64,000 nt of DNA from Filobacillus milosensis (GTDB taxonomy: Bacteria > Bacillota > Bacilli > Bacillales > Alkalibacillaceae). Of this stretch, positions 1-8,244 are shown piece by piece. The position numbers and the translations under genes are program-made. Location of the stretch: positions 1 to 64,000 of the forward strand of contig NZ_SOPW01000005.1 in the NCBI RefSeq assembly GCF_004402015.1, in the 5' to 3' direction. A model generated the notes under the pieces. That model had not been told where the DNA came from, made no database searches, and saw only the letters and a list, made by a program, of their open reading frames with translations. Positions within the stretch are counted from its first letter, which is position 1, and each line of letters opens with the position of its first letter.

Positions 1-34
1 TCACTTCTTCAGGATAAAATCGATTTTTACCCAT
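1..34 (-). CDS. Partial ORF, probable IS3-type transposase OrfA (N-terminus only)
   Basis: Only the first 11 codons are inside the window (MGKNRFYPEEV). The ATG at 34-32 is preceded by AGGAGGTG at about 8 nt, so it is a convincing start. The basic, aromatic N-terminus resembles the helix-turn-helix OrfA proteins of IS3-family elements, but 11 residues cannot prove this. The ORF continues beyond base 1. Confidence 0.4.
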   Translation of the reverse strand, partial: MGKNRFYPEEV

Positions 35-116
35 AAAGAAAAACACCTCCTAAATTGTCGAATACTTTTACATACGACATAGGGGGTGTTTTTTCCTGTC
101 TCATATTATTGGGTCA
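1..116 (-). mobile_element. Terminus of an IS3-like insertion sequence (cut by window edge)
   Basis: Read on the minus strand, the segment begins with TGACCCAATAATATGAGACA (116 down to 97), runs through a short leader and then enters a reading frame with a strong ribosome binding site. A TG start, a short leader and a basic short ORF at the edge are typical of IS3-family left ends. The other end lies outside the window, so no terminal-repeat pair or target duplication can be checked. The family assignment is inference from layout and the first 11 residues. Confidence 0.45.
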
Positions 117-248
117 CTCTATAAAGACTAAAGGGTGCTTTGCTTTATTATGCCTTACTTTTTATTGAATAGTTTATTTGGAAAAATATTGATAATATAC
201 CTAGGACATGAAATAATTTATATAAATAAAGGACAAGGGAGAGGTTGG

Positions 249-1019
249 ATGTTTTATAGAAGGAAAACTTACACCATAGACCCTAACAAACTAGATACGT
301 TTAATAAATTTTTTCATGAATATCTTTATCCTAATCAAATCTACCATGGAGCCAAATTAGTCGGACGCTGGGTTAACGAAGGTCAGAACGAGATCATGGC
401 GATGTGGGAATACAAAGATCAGGAGCATTATGAACAAATTGAAAAGAACATCAGACAAACTGATTTACATAAACAGGCTCAAGAAAGAAGAAAAGAGCTA
501 GGCAATCTGTATATCGATAGTAAAGAAGAATTCATGCATTCGACTTCTGAAAACTATCATTTACCTCAACATAGAGTAGGGGTTGCAGGCTATATCACAA
601 ATGAAGCAGGAGAAGTATTACTTGTTCGAAATGAACATCGGTCACACACGGTCGAGATACCAGGGGGGTTGCTTGAAGAAGGTGAATCCCTAACGGATGC
701 CTGTCATCGCGAAATCTACGAAGAAACAGGAGTAAAAGTAAATTTGCATGGGGTAGTAGGGATTAACCAAAACCTTAGCGCTGGGAATATCAGTGTAACT
801 TTTAAAGGAGAGTATGTATCTGGAGAGTTGCGCCCTGAAGAAGGGGAAACAAAAGAAGTTTTCTCTCAAAAATTAGATGAGGATACGATGCAGGAGTTAA
901 TTACATCAAAACAACTATTGGACCGTACGAAAGATGCGATGAAAGGGTACATGGTTCCTCATCAATCCTATCGATCCAGGCCGTCATTTGAATTGGTCCA
1001 TCGATTTGAAGGGAAATAA
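249..1019 (+). CDS. NIPSNAP-Nudix hydrolase fusion protein
   Basis: A 256-residue protein starting at ATG 249, which has GGGAGAGG just upstream; an in-frame extension to 135 exists but is less likely to be translated. Residues about 1-100 look like a NIPSNAP-type ferredoxin-like domain (YRRKTYTIDP near the start, GAKLVGRW, MWEYKD). Residues about 113-245 are a Nudix domain with a complete Nudix box near residues 139-162 (GGLLEEGE, then REIYEETGV), so the catalytic Glu residues are present. Nudix enzymes hydrolyse nucleoside diphosphates linked to another group; the substrate here is unknown. The gene stands alone and ends at a strong terminator shared with the convergent amidase. Confidence 0.8.
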   Translation: MFYRRKTYTIDPNKLDTFNKFFHEYLYPNQIYHGAKLVGRWVNEGQNEIMAMWEYKDQEHYEQIEKNIRQTDLHKQAQERRKELGNLYIDSKEEFMHSTSENYHLPQHRVGVAGYITNEAGEVLLVRNEHRSHTVEIPGGLLEEGESLTDACHREIYEETGVKVNLHGVVGINQNLSAGNISVTFKGEYVSGELRPEEGETKEVFSQKLDEDTMQELITSKQLLDRTKDAMKGYMVPHQSYRSRPSFELVHRFEGK

Positions 1020-1023
1020 AAGT

Positions 1024-1057
1024 AGTCCGTCTACCAATGAATGGAGACGGACTTTTT
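1024..1057. terminator. Rho-independent terminator between convergent genes
   Basis: AGTCCGTCT and AGACGGACT form a 9-bp stem with a 12-nt loop followed by TTTTT, just after the Nudix stop codon. It could also serve the convergent amidase, though the minus-strand T tract is weak. Confidence 0.85.
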
Positions 1058-1062
1058 CATAA

Positions 1063-2478
1063 TTATAATTTAATTTTTAAATATTGTTCCATCCAAGGCT
1101 GTGCTTGCTCGAGTTGATGAGCTAATTGGAATAAAGTCGCTTCATCACCTAAGCGTCCCATGAAATGTGAGCCGATTGGTACACCTTCATTTGTCCAATA
1201 TAAAGGTACACTCATGGCAGGTTGCCCGGTCACGTTGGCAATCGGAGTAAAGCTAACGTAATCCACCATATTTCTATACATGCTATCAATATCAGTCCCG
1301 TTTAGTGAGCCTGTTTTAACGGGCTTACTGTTAAGGACAGGTGTAAGGATCATATCATATGAACTAAATATTGAAAGGATTTTTTTAGCTTCAAAGTGTA
1401 ACAAAACTCTGGCTTCTTCATATTCTAAAGCCGTCATTTCTGTTCCTTTTTTGAAAACATCATAAGAGATAGCTTCCAGATTCTCTGCGCTTGGCGTTTT
1501 TCCACTAATAAACCCTAAGTGTTTTATAATGACAGATCCACCTGCTACCCAATCTTTGATGAATTGTTCAGTAAAGGTTTTAAAATCAAAATTAGGTGAA
1601 GTGGATTCTACTTCGTGTCCAAGGTCTTCCAATAATTTTGCTGTTTGATTAATCGCTTGACGTGAGTCTTCATCAATCGAAACTTGTCCGCCCCAATCAG
1701 GCGCAACAGCAATCCTCAACTTACCAGGTTCTTTTTGACTCTCAGCTAAGAAATCTTCCTGATTGTTGAATGTAGGGTAGAGTTCAGTTGGAGTACCACC
1801 TTTAAGAATATCTAATAGAGCAGCACTATCACGTACCGATTTAGTCACAGCATGATTGACAGATAGTTGATCAATATACGGTGCATACGGCATTCTCCCG
1901 CGAGATGGTTTCATCCCGAATAATCCACAACATGAAGCGGGAATGCGAATAGAACCTCCACCATCACTAGCGTGCGCAAATGGAACCATCCCTGAAGCAA
2001 CTGCAGCAGCCGCGCCACCACTTGACCCTCCTGGAGATAAATCCAGATCCCAAGGGTTTTTAGTCGGTCCAAATAACTCAGGCTCCGTTGTGGGAAGAAA
2101 ACCGAATTCAGGTGTATTAGTTTTACCTAAGAAGTTTAATCCAGCCTGTTCAAAACGATTAACGAGCATATCACTCTCAGGTGCAATGAAATCTTTCAAA
2201 AGTTTAGATCCATTGGTTGCAGGATGTCCTTTAACTGAGTTTAAATCTTTAATTAAGTAAGGTAATCCATTAAGGGTTCCAGGTCCCTTGGCATGATTTT
2301 CAGCTTTTGCCAAAGCATCCTCAAACATAGGGTGAACGACAGCGTTAAGTTTTGGGTTTAATTCTTTAATTTGATTTATGTAATGTTCAGTCAATTCGAG
2401 AGGAGTAATTTCGCCTTGATCAATCAGTCTTTTCTGTCCAAGAGCATCTAATGATTGTATGGTTTGGGTAAGTGTCAT
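1063..2478 (-). CDS. Amidase-signature family hydrolase
   Basis: A 471-residue protein of normal length for the amidase signature family. The Ser-cisSer-Lys machinery is visible: Lys in LIKDL, the glycine/serine loop [12 protein letters not shown], and [11 protein letters not shown] carrying the nucleophilic serine. Members hydrolyse a C-N bond in amides, including 6-aminohexanoate cyclic dimer hydrolases, fatty-acid amidases and GatA. It is not GatA, because no gatC or gatB lies next to it. It has no signal peptide, so it should act in the cytoplasm on a small amide or cyclic peptide; the substrate is unknown. It appears to be transcribed alone, with its own 5' region of about 85 bp after the spoVAF terminator. 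Confidence 0.85.
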   Translation of the reverse strand: MTLTQTIQSLDALGQKRLIDQGEITPLELTEHYINQIKELNPKLNAVVHPMFEDALAKAENHAKGPGTLNGLPYLIKDLNSVKGHPATNGSKLLKDFIAPESDMLVNRFEQAGLNFLGKTNTPEFGFLPTTEPELFGPTKNPWDLDLSPGGSSGGAAAAVASGMVPFAHASDGGGSIRIPASCCGLFGMKPSRGRMPYAPYIDQLSVNHAVTKSVRDSAALLDILKGGTPTELYPTFNNQEDFLAESQKEPGKLRIAVAPDWGGQVSIDEDSRQAINQTAKLLEDLGHEVESTSPNFDFKTFTEQFIKDWVAGGSVIIKHLGFISGKTPSAENLEAISYDVFKKGTEMTALEYEEARVLLHFEAKKILSIFSSYDMILTPVLNSKPVKTGSLNGTDIDSMYRNMVDYVSFTPIANVTGQPAMSVPLYWTNEGVPIGSHFMGRLGDEATLFQLAHQLEQAQPWMEQYLKIKL

Positions 2479-2544
2479 AAGTTGATATCCCTTTCTTTAT
2501 TAAAAAATGTCTAACATAACTATAACATTTCAAGATAATAAGAA

Positions 2545-2572
2545 AATCCTAACCACGTATGTGATTAGGATT
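2545..2572 (-). terminator. Terminator overlapping the spoVAF stop codon
   Basis: On the minus strand AATCCTAA and TTAGGATT form a stem extended by the CAC/GTG pairs, followed by TTTTC. The TAA stop of spoVAF lies inside the first arm, so coding sequence and terminator overlap. Confidence 0.75.
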
Positions 2573-4061
2573 CTCCTGATTGACGGGAGTCATCTTGGGT
2601 ATTTAATACGCTTGGCCGGCTCTTTTGTAATGGCATAGGTGAACGGAAGATAGTAACGAAAAATGCTTTCGCATTAAACGGAATAAGTGGCCATAAGTAC
2701 GGTGTGTTTAATGTTTTCGTAGATATAAGTAATAATAACCAAAGAACAATAGAAATCACCAGACCGATTACTCCGAATGCTGCTGCAGCGGTTAAAAATT
2801 TTAATCTGACAATCCTATTTGCCAAGGATAATTCATAACTTGGCATGGCATAGTTACCAAGCACGGCGATGGCTAAATAAAGTATAACTTCAGATGTAAA
2901 TAATCCAACATCAATGGCAATTTGTCCGATCATTAAAGCAGCAATCAACCCTAGGGCTGTGGCTAATGCGCTCGGGGTGTGAATTGCAGCCATTCTTAAT
3001 ATCTCAACCCCAATTTCAGCAATAAAAAATTGAAGAAAGAGCGGTATCGAACCCTCTTCCTTAACTCCTATAAAACTCAAAGCATTAGGTAGCAGTTCTG
3101 GGTTCGTTGCAAATAGATACCATAGTGGAAGTAGAAAAAGCCCTGCAAATAATGCAGCAAACCTGACCCAACGAAGAAAAGCGCCTACAATAGGTTTCTG
3201 GCGATATTCCTCAGCATGCTGTAAATGGTGCCAAAAAGTTGCCGGACAAACCATAACACTTGGTGACCCGTCAACAATAATGAGCACATGTCCTTCCATG
3301 AGGTGAACACTTGCAGTATCACCACGCTCTGTATAACGAACCTGTGGATAAGGGTTCATCGTTTTTCCAAAGAGAAATTCCTCTAACGTTTTTTCCCCCA
3401 TTGATAAATCATCAATGTTAATCTCTTTAATTTTCTTCTTAAGTCTTTTAACAAGTTCCGGGTCGACGACGCTATCAATATAAGATAAGCAGATATCAGT
3501 TTTCGAACGTTGTCCAACCTGCATGTATTGAAAAATTAGCGAACGATCTCTAACGTGTCTTCGGATTAGAGCGGTGTTAAATACGATTGTTTCAACAAAA
3601 CCATCACGTGGACCTCGTACAACCCTCTCAAGGTCGGGTTCTTGGGGAGAACGAATAGGATATTCACGCGAATCCACCAAGACAGCTTCTTCACAACCTT
3701 CAATGATAAAAGCTGCTTGCCCTGATAAAACTTGTACAATAACTTCTTCTAAATCATTTGAAGTTCCAATCTCCTGGTGGGGGATGATCTTTTTGGATAG
3801 AGCATTAACCGGGTCTTTTTGAAGCTTTTCTTCATCTAATTCTTTCAAGCTCTTTAGCGTTTCAATCATTGCCAGACCACCGGCAAAACCATCAACAAAG
3901 AAAAGACCTAATTTAATACCGCCATGTTCTATCTTGTGGTGGATGATATCAAAATTTTGATCTACCCGTAATTCTTTAAGTAAATATTCTATATTCTTGC
4001 TAAAATCTTTATTTATTGGGATTTGAGTACCTTCTTTTCCCACAAACTCCACTTCCTTCAC
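2565..4061 (-). CDS. spoVAF: Stage V sporulation protein AF (GerA-family membrane protein)
   Basis: A 498-residue GerA-family A-subunit homologue. The N-terminal soluble domain carries PRDGFVETIVFNTALIRR and VGQRSKTDICLSYI. It is followed by RYTERGDTASVHLMEGHVLI and a C-terminal membrane domain with five or more hydrophobic segments, including AAIHTPSALATALGLIAA and IGQIAIDVGLF. The match to Bacillus SpoVAF extends to the end (LNTPYLWPLIPFN). SpoVAF sits in the inner membrane of spores and modulates germination alongside the SpoVA dipicolinate channel. In Bacillus subtilis it follows spoVAE in the spoVA operon; here it stands alone, so the rest of spoVA must be elsewhere. The start is a GTG with AGAGG 6 nt upstream. 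Sporulation sigma-factor control is inferred from the family. Confidence 0.88.
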   Translation of the reverse strand: MKEVEFVGKEGTQIPINKDFSKNIEYLLKELRVDQNFDIIHHKIEHGGIKLGLFFVDGFAGGLAMIETLKSLKELDEEKLQKDPVNALSKKIIPHQEIGTSNDLEEVIVQVLSGQAAFIIEGCEEAVLVDSREYPIRSPQEPDLERVVRGPRDGFVETIVFNTALIRRHVRDRSLIFQYMQVGQRSKTDICLSYIDSVVDPELVKRLKKKIKEINIDDLSMGEKTLEEFLFGKTMNPYPQVRYTERGDTASVHLMEGHVLIIVDGSPSVMVCPATFWHHLQHAEEYRQKPIVGAFLRWVRFAALFAGLFLLPLWYLFATNPELLPNALSFIGVKEEGSIPLFLQFFIAEIGVEILRMAAIHTPSALATALGLIAALMIGQIAIDVGLFTSEVILYLAIAVLGNYAMPSYELSLANRIVRLKFLTAAAAFGVIGLVISIVLWLLLLISTKTLNTPYLWPLIPFNAKAFFVTIFRSPMPLQKSRPSVLNTQDDSRQSGES

Positions 4062-4111
4062 TTATAACCTCTATTTGCTTAGTATTTCAGTGAAGGTTGA
4101 GATTATGTATA

Positions 4112-4142
4112 AAAGAACAGCCTGACTTTAAGCCAGGCTGTG
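4112..4142 (-). terminator. Terminator of the YbjQ operon
   Basis: CAGCCTG and CAGGCTG arms form a hairpin; on the minus strand it is followed by TTCTTTT. It separates the YbjQ gene from spoVAF, so they are separate transcription units. Confidence 0.75.
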
Positions 4143-4144
4143 GT

Positions 4145-4471
4145 TTATGAACTTACTTTATTTAATTTTACAGCAGTACCATAAGCAATAATTTCTGCTG
4201 CGCCTCCCATAACTGTAGAGGTGTGTAAGCGCATCACTATAATGGCATTGGCACCTTTAGCCTCTGCATCTTGAACCATTCGATGGATTGCAAGTTTTCG
4301 CGCTTCATTCATCATGTCAGCATAACTACCAATTTCGCCACCGACTAACCCTTTTAAAGCAGCTGTTATGTCTCGGCCAACGTGCTTTGCTTGAATCGTA
4401 CTCCCTTTAACGTACCCAATAAGTTCTTCTACCTCATACCCAGGTGCTTGTTCAGTAGTCAAAATCATCAT
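4145..4471 (-). CDS. YbjQ family (UPF0145) putative heavy-metal-binding domain protein
   Basis: A 108-residue protein made almost entirely of the YbjQ domain, seen in the ordered motifs TTEQAPGYEVEELIGYVKG, GGEIGSYADMMNEAR and GANAIIVMR, and the C-terminal AAEIIAYGTAVKL. The family forms pentamers and has no proven biochemical role; the heavy-metal label is by similarity only. I chose ATG 4471 because AGGAGG lies 9 nt upstream; the next codon is also ATG. The start lies about 20 nt inside the upstream small membrane-protein gene, so the pair is translationally coupled. Confidence 0.85.
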   Translation of the reverse strand: MMILTTEQAPGYEVEELIGYVKGSTIQAKHVGRDITAALKGLVGGEIGSYADMMNEARKLAIHRMVQDAEAKGANAIIVMRLHTSTVMGGAAEIIAYGTAVKLNKVSS

Positions 4472-4658
4472 AATTAATTTCCTCCTTTTTTTCTTTTCGC
4501 CTTTCAACAATAAAAATAGTTATTAATGAAATTAAAGAAATTCCGTAAATAATTGCGAGTGCGATGGCTAATGTTACATTAAAAAATATAGCTACAATAG
4601 CTCCAATTTGACTTGTCACAGTTAATAGAATAATTAAATACTTAGTTTTCTCATACAT
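4452..4658 (-). CDS. Small two-TM membrane protein upstream of YbjQ
   Basis: A 68-residue protein with two hydrophobic segments (about residues 7-27 and 29-50) and a charged C-terminal tail with the run RRKEKKEE. TGGAG lies about 8-9 nt before the ATG. It overlaps the YbjQ gene by 20 nt, which suggests co-translation and perhaps physical association. I do not recognise the family. Confidence 0.6.
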   Translation of the reverse strand: MYEKTKYLIILLTVTSQIGAIVAIFFNVTLAIALAIIYGISLISLITIFIVERRKEKKEEINYDDFDY

Positions 4659-4800
4659 AAAAACGTCTCCAGAATTTTTGTTTTTCCTTATATAGGATAA
4701 TACTTTGGTTTATAAAAAATGTCTATAAAGTTTTAGCCTAGAATTACCAGCTTAAGATTTCATCCATGATAAACAATAAAAGGAGAAAGGAGGATAATGC

Positions 4801-5607
4801 ATGCGTTTATTATCAAGTTTAATTATTTTATTTTTAATGGTCCCATTAGTACTTCAAATAGAAGTTTCAGCTCAATCTCCAGAACAAAAGGTTACAGAGC
4901 TGACAAACGCTGAAAGGCAAGAGCGGGGGAGAAGTCCATTAACATATAGTGCAGAGCTTTCTAAAGTTGCTGAAGCAAAAGCTAAAGATATGTACAATAA
5001 TAATTACTTTTCTCATACGTCACCTACTTATGGTTCACCTTTTGATATGATGAAGCAATTCGGAATTAGTTACCGAACTGCAGGTGAAAATATCGCCATG
5101 GGTCAACCAACTGCTTCTACTGTTGTTCAAGACTGGATGAATAGTTCAGGTCACAGAAGAAACATTCTTAGTCCTGATTTTAACCGTATTGGTGTTGGTT
5201 ATTATCAAGGGTATTGGGTTCAAATGTTTGTTTATTCGACGACTAAATTACAAACAGATCAGCCAGAGCCAGCTCCAAAACAGGATAGCTATGATCCTAG
5301 TCCGAAGCGTCCGTCATGGCAGTATTATACGGTTAAAAGAGGGGATACAGCCTGGGAAATCGCCATTAATAACTGGATTAGTTTAAGACAATTAAAGATT
5401 TTAAATCCGAAGATTCAAGATTTAGGCAGACTTAATGTTGGTCAACAAATAAGAATTAGTGGAAATCAATATGAAGTAAAACCTGGTGATACAGCCTGGG
5501 AAATTGCTCAGAAACATGGGATGAAATTGTGGCAACTAAGAGAACTCAACCCACAAGATGAGAACTTAAGTACTCTGTATGTTGGACAAGGATTGTATGT
5601 GAGATAA
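4801..5607 (+). CDS. Secreted CAP/SCP-domain protein with two LysM repeats
   Basis: A 268-residue exported protein. A signal peptide (about residues 1-24, ending VSAQS) is followed by a CAP (SCP/PR1) domain at about 27-150, with VTELTNAERQERG, HTSPTYGSPFDMM, AGENIAMGQ and GHRRNILSPDFNRIGVGYY. Two LysM modules follow at about 178-221 and 225-267, each with the GDTAWEIA motif, which bind peptidoglycan. Bacillus relatives are YkwD and spore-coat CAP proteins. The usual bacilli order is LysM first and CAP last; here CAP is N-terminal. It is likely retained on cell wall or spore cortex. AAAGGAGG lies 7 nt from the ATG. It appears monocistronic. Confidence 0.85.
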   Translation: MRLLSSLIILFLMVPLVLQIEVSAQSPEQKVTELTNAERQERGRSPLTYSAELSKVAEAKAKDMYNNNYFSHTSPTYGSPFDMMKQFGISYRTAGENIAMGQPTASTVVQDWMNSSGHRRNILSPDFNRIGVGYYQGYWVQMFVYSTTKLQTDQPEPAPKQDSYDPSPKRPSWQYYTVKRGDTAWEIAINNWISLRQLKILNPKIQDLGRLNVGQQIRISGNQYEVKPGDTAWEIAQKHGMKLWQLRELNPQDENLSTLYVGQGLYVR

Positions 5608-5936
5608 AGAGACTAGGACAAATATAAATTTTCACAAAGAAAATCCAGACGATTCTGTTGAATCTGTCTGGATTATTTTTTGATTACACATATAAATTTG
5701 TTCCGTTAAAATACTCCGCTTTCCGCGGGCACGGCTCGAGCAGGGAACTTCATCGAAGAAACCACTATGTCCCTTGCGCCGAGTAACCGCAGGCGCATCC
5801 CTCGGCAGAAAAACACTGCCTGTGGGGTCTCGAGACTCGTGCTGTTCCCGCAAGAATCTCCGCATTTTAACTGCGCTAGATACTTCTCATACAAAAAACA
5901 ATAAAATATTATTTTGTTTTGTCCTAGCCTCTTTTA
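5605..5936. repeat. 332-bp inverted-repeat element between two convergent stop codons
   Basis: Imperfect terminal inverted repeats (AAGAGACTAGGACAAA at the left; the complement of the right end reads AAGAGGCTAGGACAAA) bound the interval. The left arm begins with the TAA of the CAP-LysM gene and the right arm ends with the TAA of the DUF6176 gene on the other strand. The core at about 5706-5870 is clearly more G+C-rich than its surroundings and contains CTCCGCTTTCCGCGGG and, later, GGTCTCGAGACTCGTGC with TTCCCGC. From memory, similar cores are dispersed in Bacillaceae genomes. It is non-autonomous, with no credible ORF. The family and copy number cannot be judged from one copy. Confidence 0.7.
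5642..5681 (+). terminator. Terminator of the CAP-LysM gene
   Basis: AATCCAGAC and GTCTGGATT arms with an internal loop, followed by ATTTTTT. It lies inside the left part of the inverted-repeat element, so the element may itself supply the terminator. Confidence 0.8.
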
Positions 5937-6278
5937 TTCCATATTATTTCTGATTTTTTTAGGAATCATGACGACTTCTGTACTTAAATCAACAGGCTTA
6001 AACGTTAGATCAATGCATTCATTCCAATATTCTAGGTGCTTTTTATCAATCCAATGGTCAGAGTCTAAAACATCCTGACCACCTTGACCTTGAATTGAAT
6101 ACCAATATAAAAATTCATCACCATGTTGAAGCTCTCTAAATATAGATTCAACATACATTTTTTCGTCTTCTAACGTTAATAAAACATCTTCCATATGGTC
6201 GTTTAAAAACTGAAGCCATTCATCAACTCGTTTTGATTGGCCATTTTTAACCTTGAATTTTGTTAATTCTACTAACAT
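5934..6278 (-). CDS. DUF6176-like cytoplasmic protein
   Basis: A 114-residue acidic, soluble protein with a ferredoxin-like monooxygenase flavour (VELTKFKVKNGQSKRVDEWL, then SIFREL, FLYWYSIQGQGG and a conserved DKKHLEYWNECID). I match it from memory to DUF6176, a family of unknown function. It has a good ribosome site (AAAGGAG 7 nt before ATG) and starts 12 nt after the MFS transporter stop, so it is the third gene of the ArsR-MFS operon. Its stop codon is embedded in the right arm of the neighbouring inverted-repeat element. Confidence 0.65.
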   Translation of the reverse strand: MLVELTKFKVKNGQSKRVDEWLQFLNDHMEDVLLTLEDEKMYVESIFRELQHGDEFLYWYSIQGQGGQDVLDSDHWIDKKHLEYWNECIDLTFKPVDLSTEVVMIPKKIRNNME

Positions 6279-6290
6279 GTTTTGTCTCCT

Positions 6291-7508
6291 TTATCCTACC
6301 ATTTTCTTCAGATTTCTTTTCTCCTTAATTAAATTAACCCTTTTAAACATCAATCCATATATAATTGTTAAACACATATATAGAACTCCTACTACTGCAC
6401 CAAGTGTCCTTGGCTCGAATATTTCTAACAAAAGACCACCAATAGCAATAAATATACCTAAAGTTACATTAGAAATCATTTCAGTCAGTCCAAAAAATGT
6501 TCCTTGTTTGGATTGTGGTACAGTTTTCATAATTAACGTGTCAATACTTATATTGCTAAGCCCGGCACTGAATGTAATGAATAAAATCGATAATAGGGCT
6601 AGTAAGAATGTAGGGGACAGGCTTAAAAAGATGTGCCCTACTCCTTCTAAAGCAATAAAGATGATAATCACTGGGATGAGTTTGCCTTTCATCCAATTTG
6701 AGAAGAAAGAACTTAAGACTAAGCCAACCCCAAGACTTCCGTAAATCAAACCGACACCAAGGTCACCCATTTCAAATACTTCTAATGCATAAATGCTTAA
6801 TAACACATTGTCTATTCCATTTGCGATCGGCATCGTAAAACAAATAAAGATAAAGATAAATAACGCTGGTGATTTGAAAAATAATTTATAAGGAACATCC
6901 TTGACTGGTTTGGTAAAACATGTGCTGTGTTCATCCTTTATAGACAGTCTAATTAAAAATGCAGCTGAAATTAAGAAGCTCATAGCATTTAAAATGAAAG
7001 CCGTATTCATACCAAATAGATAAGAAATGACACCTCCAGATGTCGATCCTATGATTAAAACGACTCCTAAAACAACTTGTTCAATAGCGTTAACGTGCAA
7101 TAAACGATCGTTTTTAACCAAAGAAGGAATCGTGGCTTTACGGGTAGGCGCATAAACAGCTTCACCTAATGCCAATCCAAAAGAGCTTAAGTAGATTAGC
7201 CAAAGTTGATTGGGACTATCTACGAATAATAAAGTTAATACAATAGGTATACGAACTAATTCAATCGTTACTAATATATATTTCTTAGATAGGCGATCAG
7301 CTAATCGACCACCTATGGGAGCCATAATTAAAAAGGGTAACAATCTGATTAAAAAGAGGAGACCGATGGCAAATCCGGACTCCGTCATTTGGTAGATTAA
7401 AGCAAGCAATGCGACTTGGGTAAAGCGATTACCAACGCCATTAACAACTCCAGACCAGAAGAGTTTCTGATATTCTTTTTCTTGTAACCATATATGCCAG
7501 TTTTTCAT
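6291..7508 (-). CDS. MFS drug-efflux-type transporter
   Basis: A 405-residue protein with about 12 hydrophobic segments. It has the MFS loop motif GGRLADRLSKKYILV after TM2 and a repeat of the architecture in the C-terminal half, where a large loop is absent. It resembles the Bacillus MFS exporters of the YfiS/MefA type (start MKNWHIWL, then LFWSGVVNGVGNRF). The substrate is unknown, but an adjacent ArsR-type regulator points to inducible export. It lies between the regulator (70 nt upstream) and the DUF6176 gene (12 nt downstream). Operator-like sequence precedes its start. Confidence 0.82.
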   Translation of the reverse strand: MKNWHIWLQEKEYQKLFWSGVVNGVGNRFTQVALLALIYQMTESGFAIGLLFLIRLLPFLIMAPIGGRLADRLSKKYILVTIELVRIPIVLTLLFVDSPNQLWLIYLSSFGLALGEAVYAPTRKATIPSLVKNDRLLHVNAIEQVVLGVVLIIGSTSGGVISYLFGMNTAFILNAMSFLISAAFLIRLSIKDEHSTCFTKPVKDVPYKLFFKSPALFIFIFICFTMPIANGIDNVLLSIYALEVFEMGDLGVGLIYGSLGVGLVLSSFFSNWMKGKLIPVIIIFIALEGVGHIFLSLSPTFLLALLSILFITFSAGLSNISIDTLIMKTVPQSKQGTFFGLTEMISNVTLGIFIAIGGLLLEIFEPRTLGAVVGVLYMCLTIIYGLMFKRVNLIKEKRNLKKMVG

Positions 7509-7530
7509 TAATTACACTCTTTTCATACAT

Positions 7531-7560
7531 ATCTAATTTAATAATAATCTAATTAGTTAA
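7531..7560 (-). promoter_or_regulatory. Internal operator-like repeats upstream of the MFS gene
   Basis: ATCTAATTT and AATCTAATTAG occur within 30 bp, matching the half-site of the palindromes before the ArsR gene (8167-8201). They lie between the regulator and transporter genes, so the transporter may have a second regulated promoter. Just upstream, GCTGATTTAAATCAGC (7572-7587) is a perfect palindrome that contains the ArsR stop codon. Confidence 0.5.
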
Positions 7561-7578
7561 TCAAAAATTATAGCTGAT

Positions 7579-8154
7579 TTAAATCAGCCATAATTCTTTA
7601 GGGTTCAATTCATAGTAACCCTTATCTCTCGTCATGAAGTGATGCATAATAAATTCTCTTCTAATCGTTGCGAAATCTTCATGATACTTTTTGATGTGCT
7701 CATTGATTTCAGGTTCAGGATAAGTTTTACCTGACTCTAGACCTTTAATAATGTGCTCTAAAACAATTAAGCGTTTTTTGAGCTGAGCAGGAATCGACTT
7801 TAACCGACCATTAGAATCTATGAAGTTATTAAGAACATTATGCTTTTCTTCTTCAGTCACTTGAAGTTCTGCATTCATGTCTTCATCCCCCAATCTTGTA
7901 ATTGCCTCGGCTAATAAGGCAAGTTTTTTTTCGTTGAGACTATAATAAATCGTGTTTTTATCGCGACGTTGGTAAACAATATCAATTTCTTTTAGCTTTG
8001 TAATATGATGTGAAATAGTTGGAGGAGTTAAACCAAGCTTACCGGCAATAGCTTGACCATGAAGTGCCCCACCTTCTTTGAGTAAACCAATAATTCTTAA
8101 ACGCGTTTTATCGCCAACTGTTTTGTGGAAGTTGACTAATCGATCTAATTGCAT
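7579..8154 (-). CDS. ArsR-family HTH regulator with C-terminal DUF2087 domain
   Basis: A 191-residue protein. Residues 1-85 are a winged helix of the ArsR type (VGDKTRLRIIGLLKEGG, then LTPPTISHHITKLKEI and the wing RRDKNTIYYSLN). Residues about 105-185 match DUF2087 (LNNFIDSNGRLKSIPAQLKKRL and EINEHIKKYHEDFATIRREFI), which usually follows such HTH domains. No Cys metal site is visible in the recognition helix, so the inducer is probably organic rather than a metal. GGAGGT precedes the start. It is the first gene of the operon with the MFS exporter and is probably autorepressed through the palindromes at its promoter. Confidence 0.82.
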   Translation of the reverse strand: MQLDRLVNFHKTVGDKTRLRIIGLLKEGGALHGQAIAGKLGLTPPTISHHITKLKEIDIVYQRRDKNTIYYSLNEKKLALLAEAITRLGDEDMNAELQVTEEEKHNVLNNFIDSNGRLKSIPAQLKKRLIVLEHIIKGLESGKTYPEPEINEHIKKYHEDFATIRREFIMHHFMTRDKGYYELNPKELWLI

Positions 8155-8166
8155 GCTTTAACCTCC

Positions 8167-8201
8167 ATTAGATAATTATCTAATTAGATTGTAATCTAAT
8201 T
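8167..8201 (-). promoter_or_regulatory. Tandem overlapping palindromes, probable ArsR operator
   Basis: ATTAGATAATTATCTAAT (8167-8184) is a perfect 18-bp palindrome. It overlaps AATTAGATTGTAATCTAATT (8182-8201), a 20-bp inverted repeat with a 2-nt centre. Both lie 12-47 bp upstream of the regulator start. Sharing the ATTAGAT/ATCTAAT half-site makes them strong candidates for cooperative autorepression. Confidence 0.75.
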
Positions 8202-8244
8202 TTAGGTTTGTTTCAAGTCATTTTTTGTTGTTTATACTGAAGGG

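Noticed and set aside
135-248. N-terminal extension of the NIPSNAP-Nudix protein
   Set aside because: The in-frame codons are A+T-rich, read as a random hydrophobic peptide, and the ribosome site sits just before ATG 249.
5632-5894. Two short minus-strand ORFs inside the inverted-repeat element
   Set aside because: They owe their length to the G+C-rich repeat core. No ribosome site and no recognisable protein.
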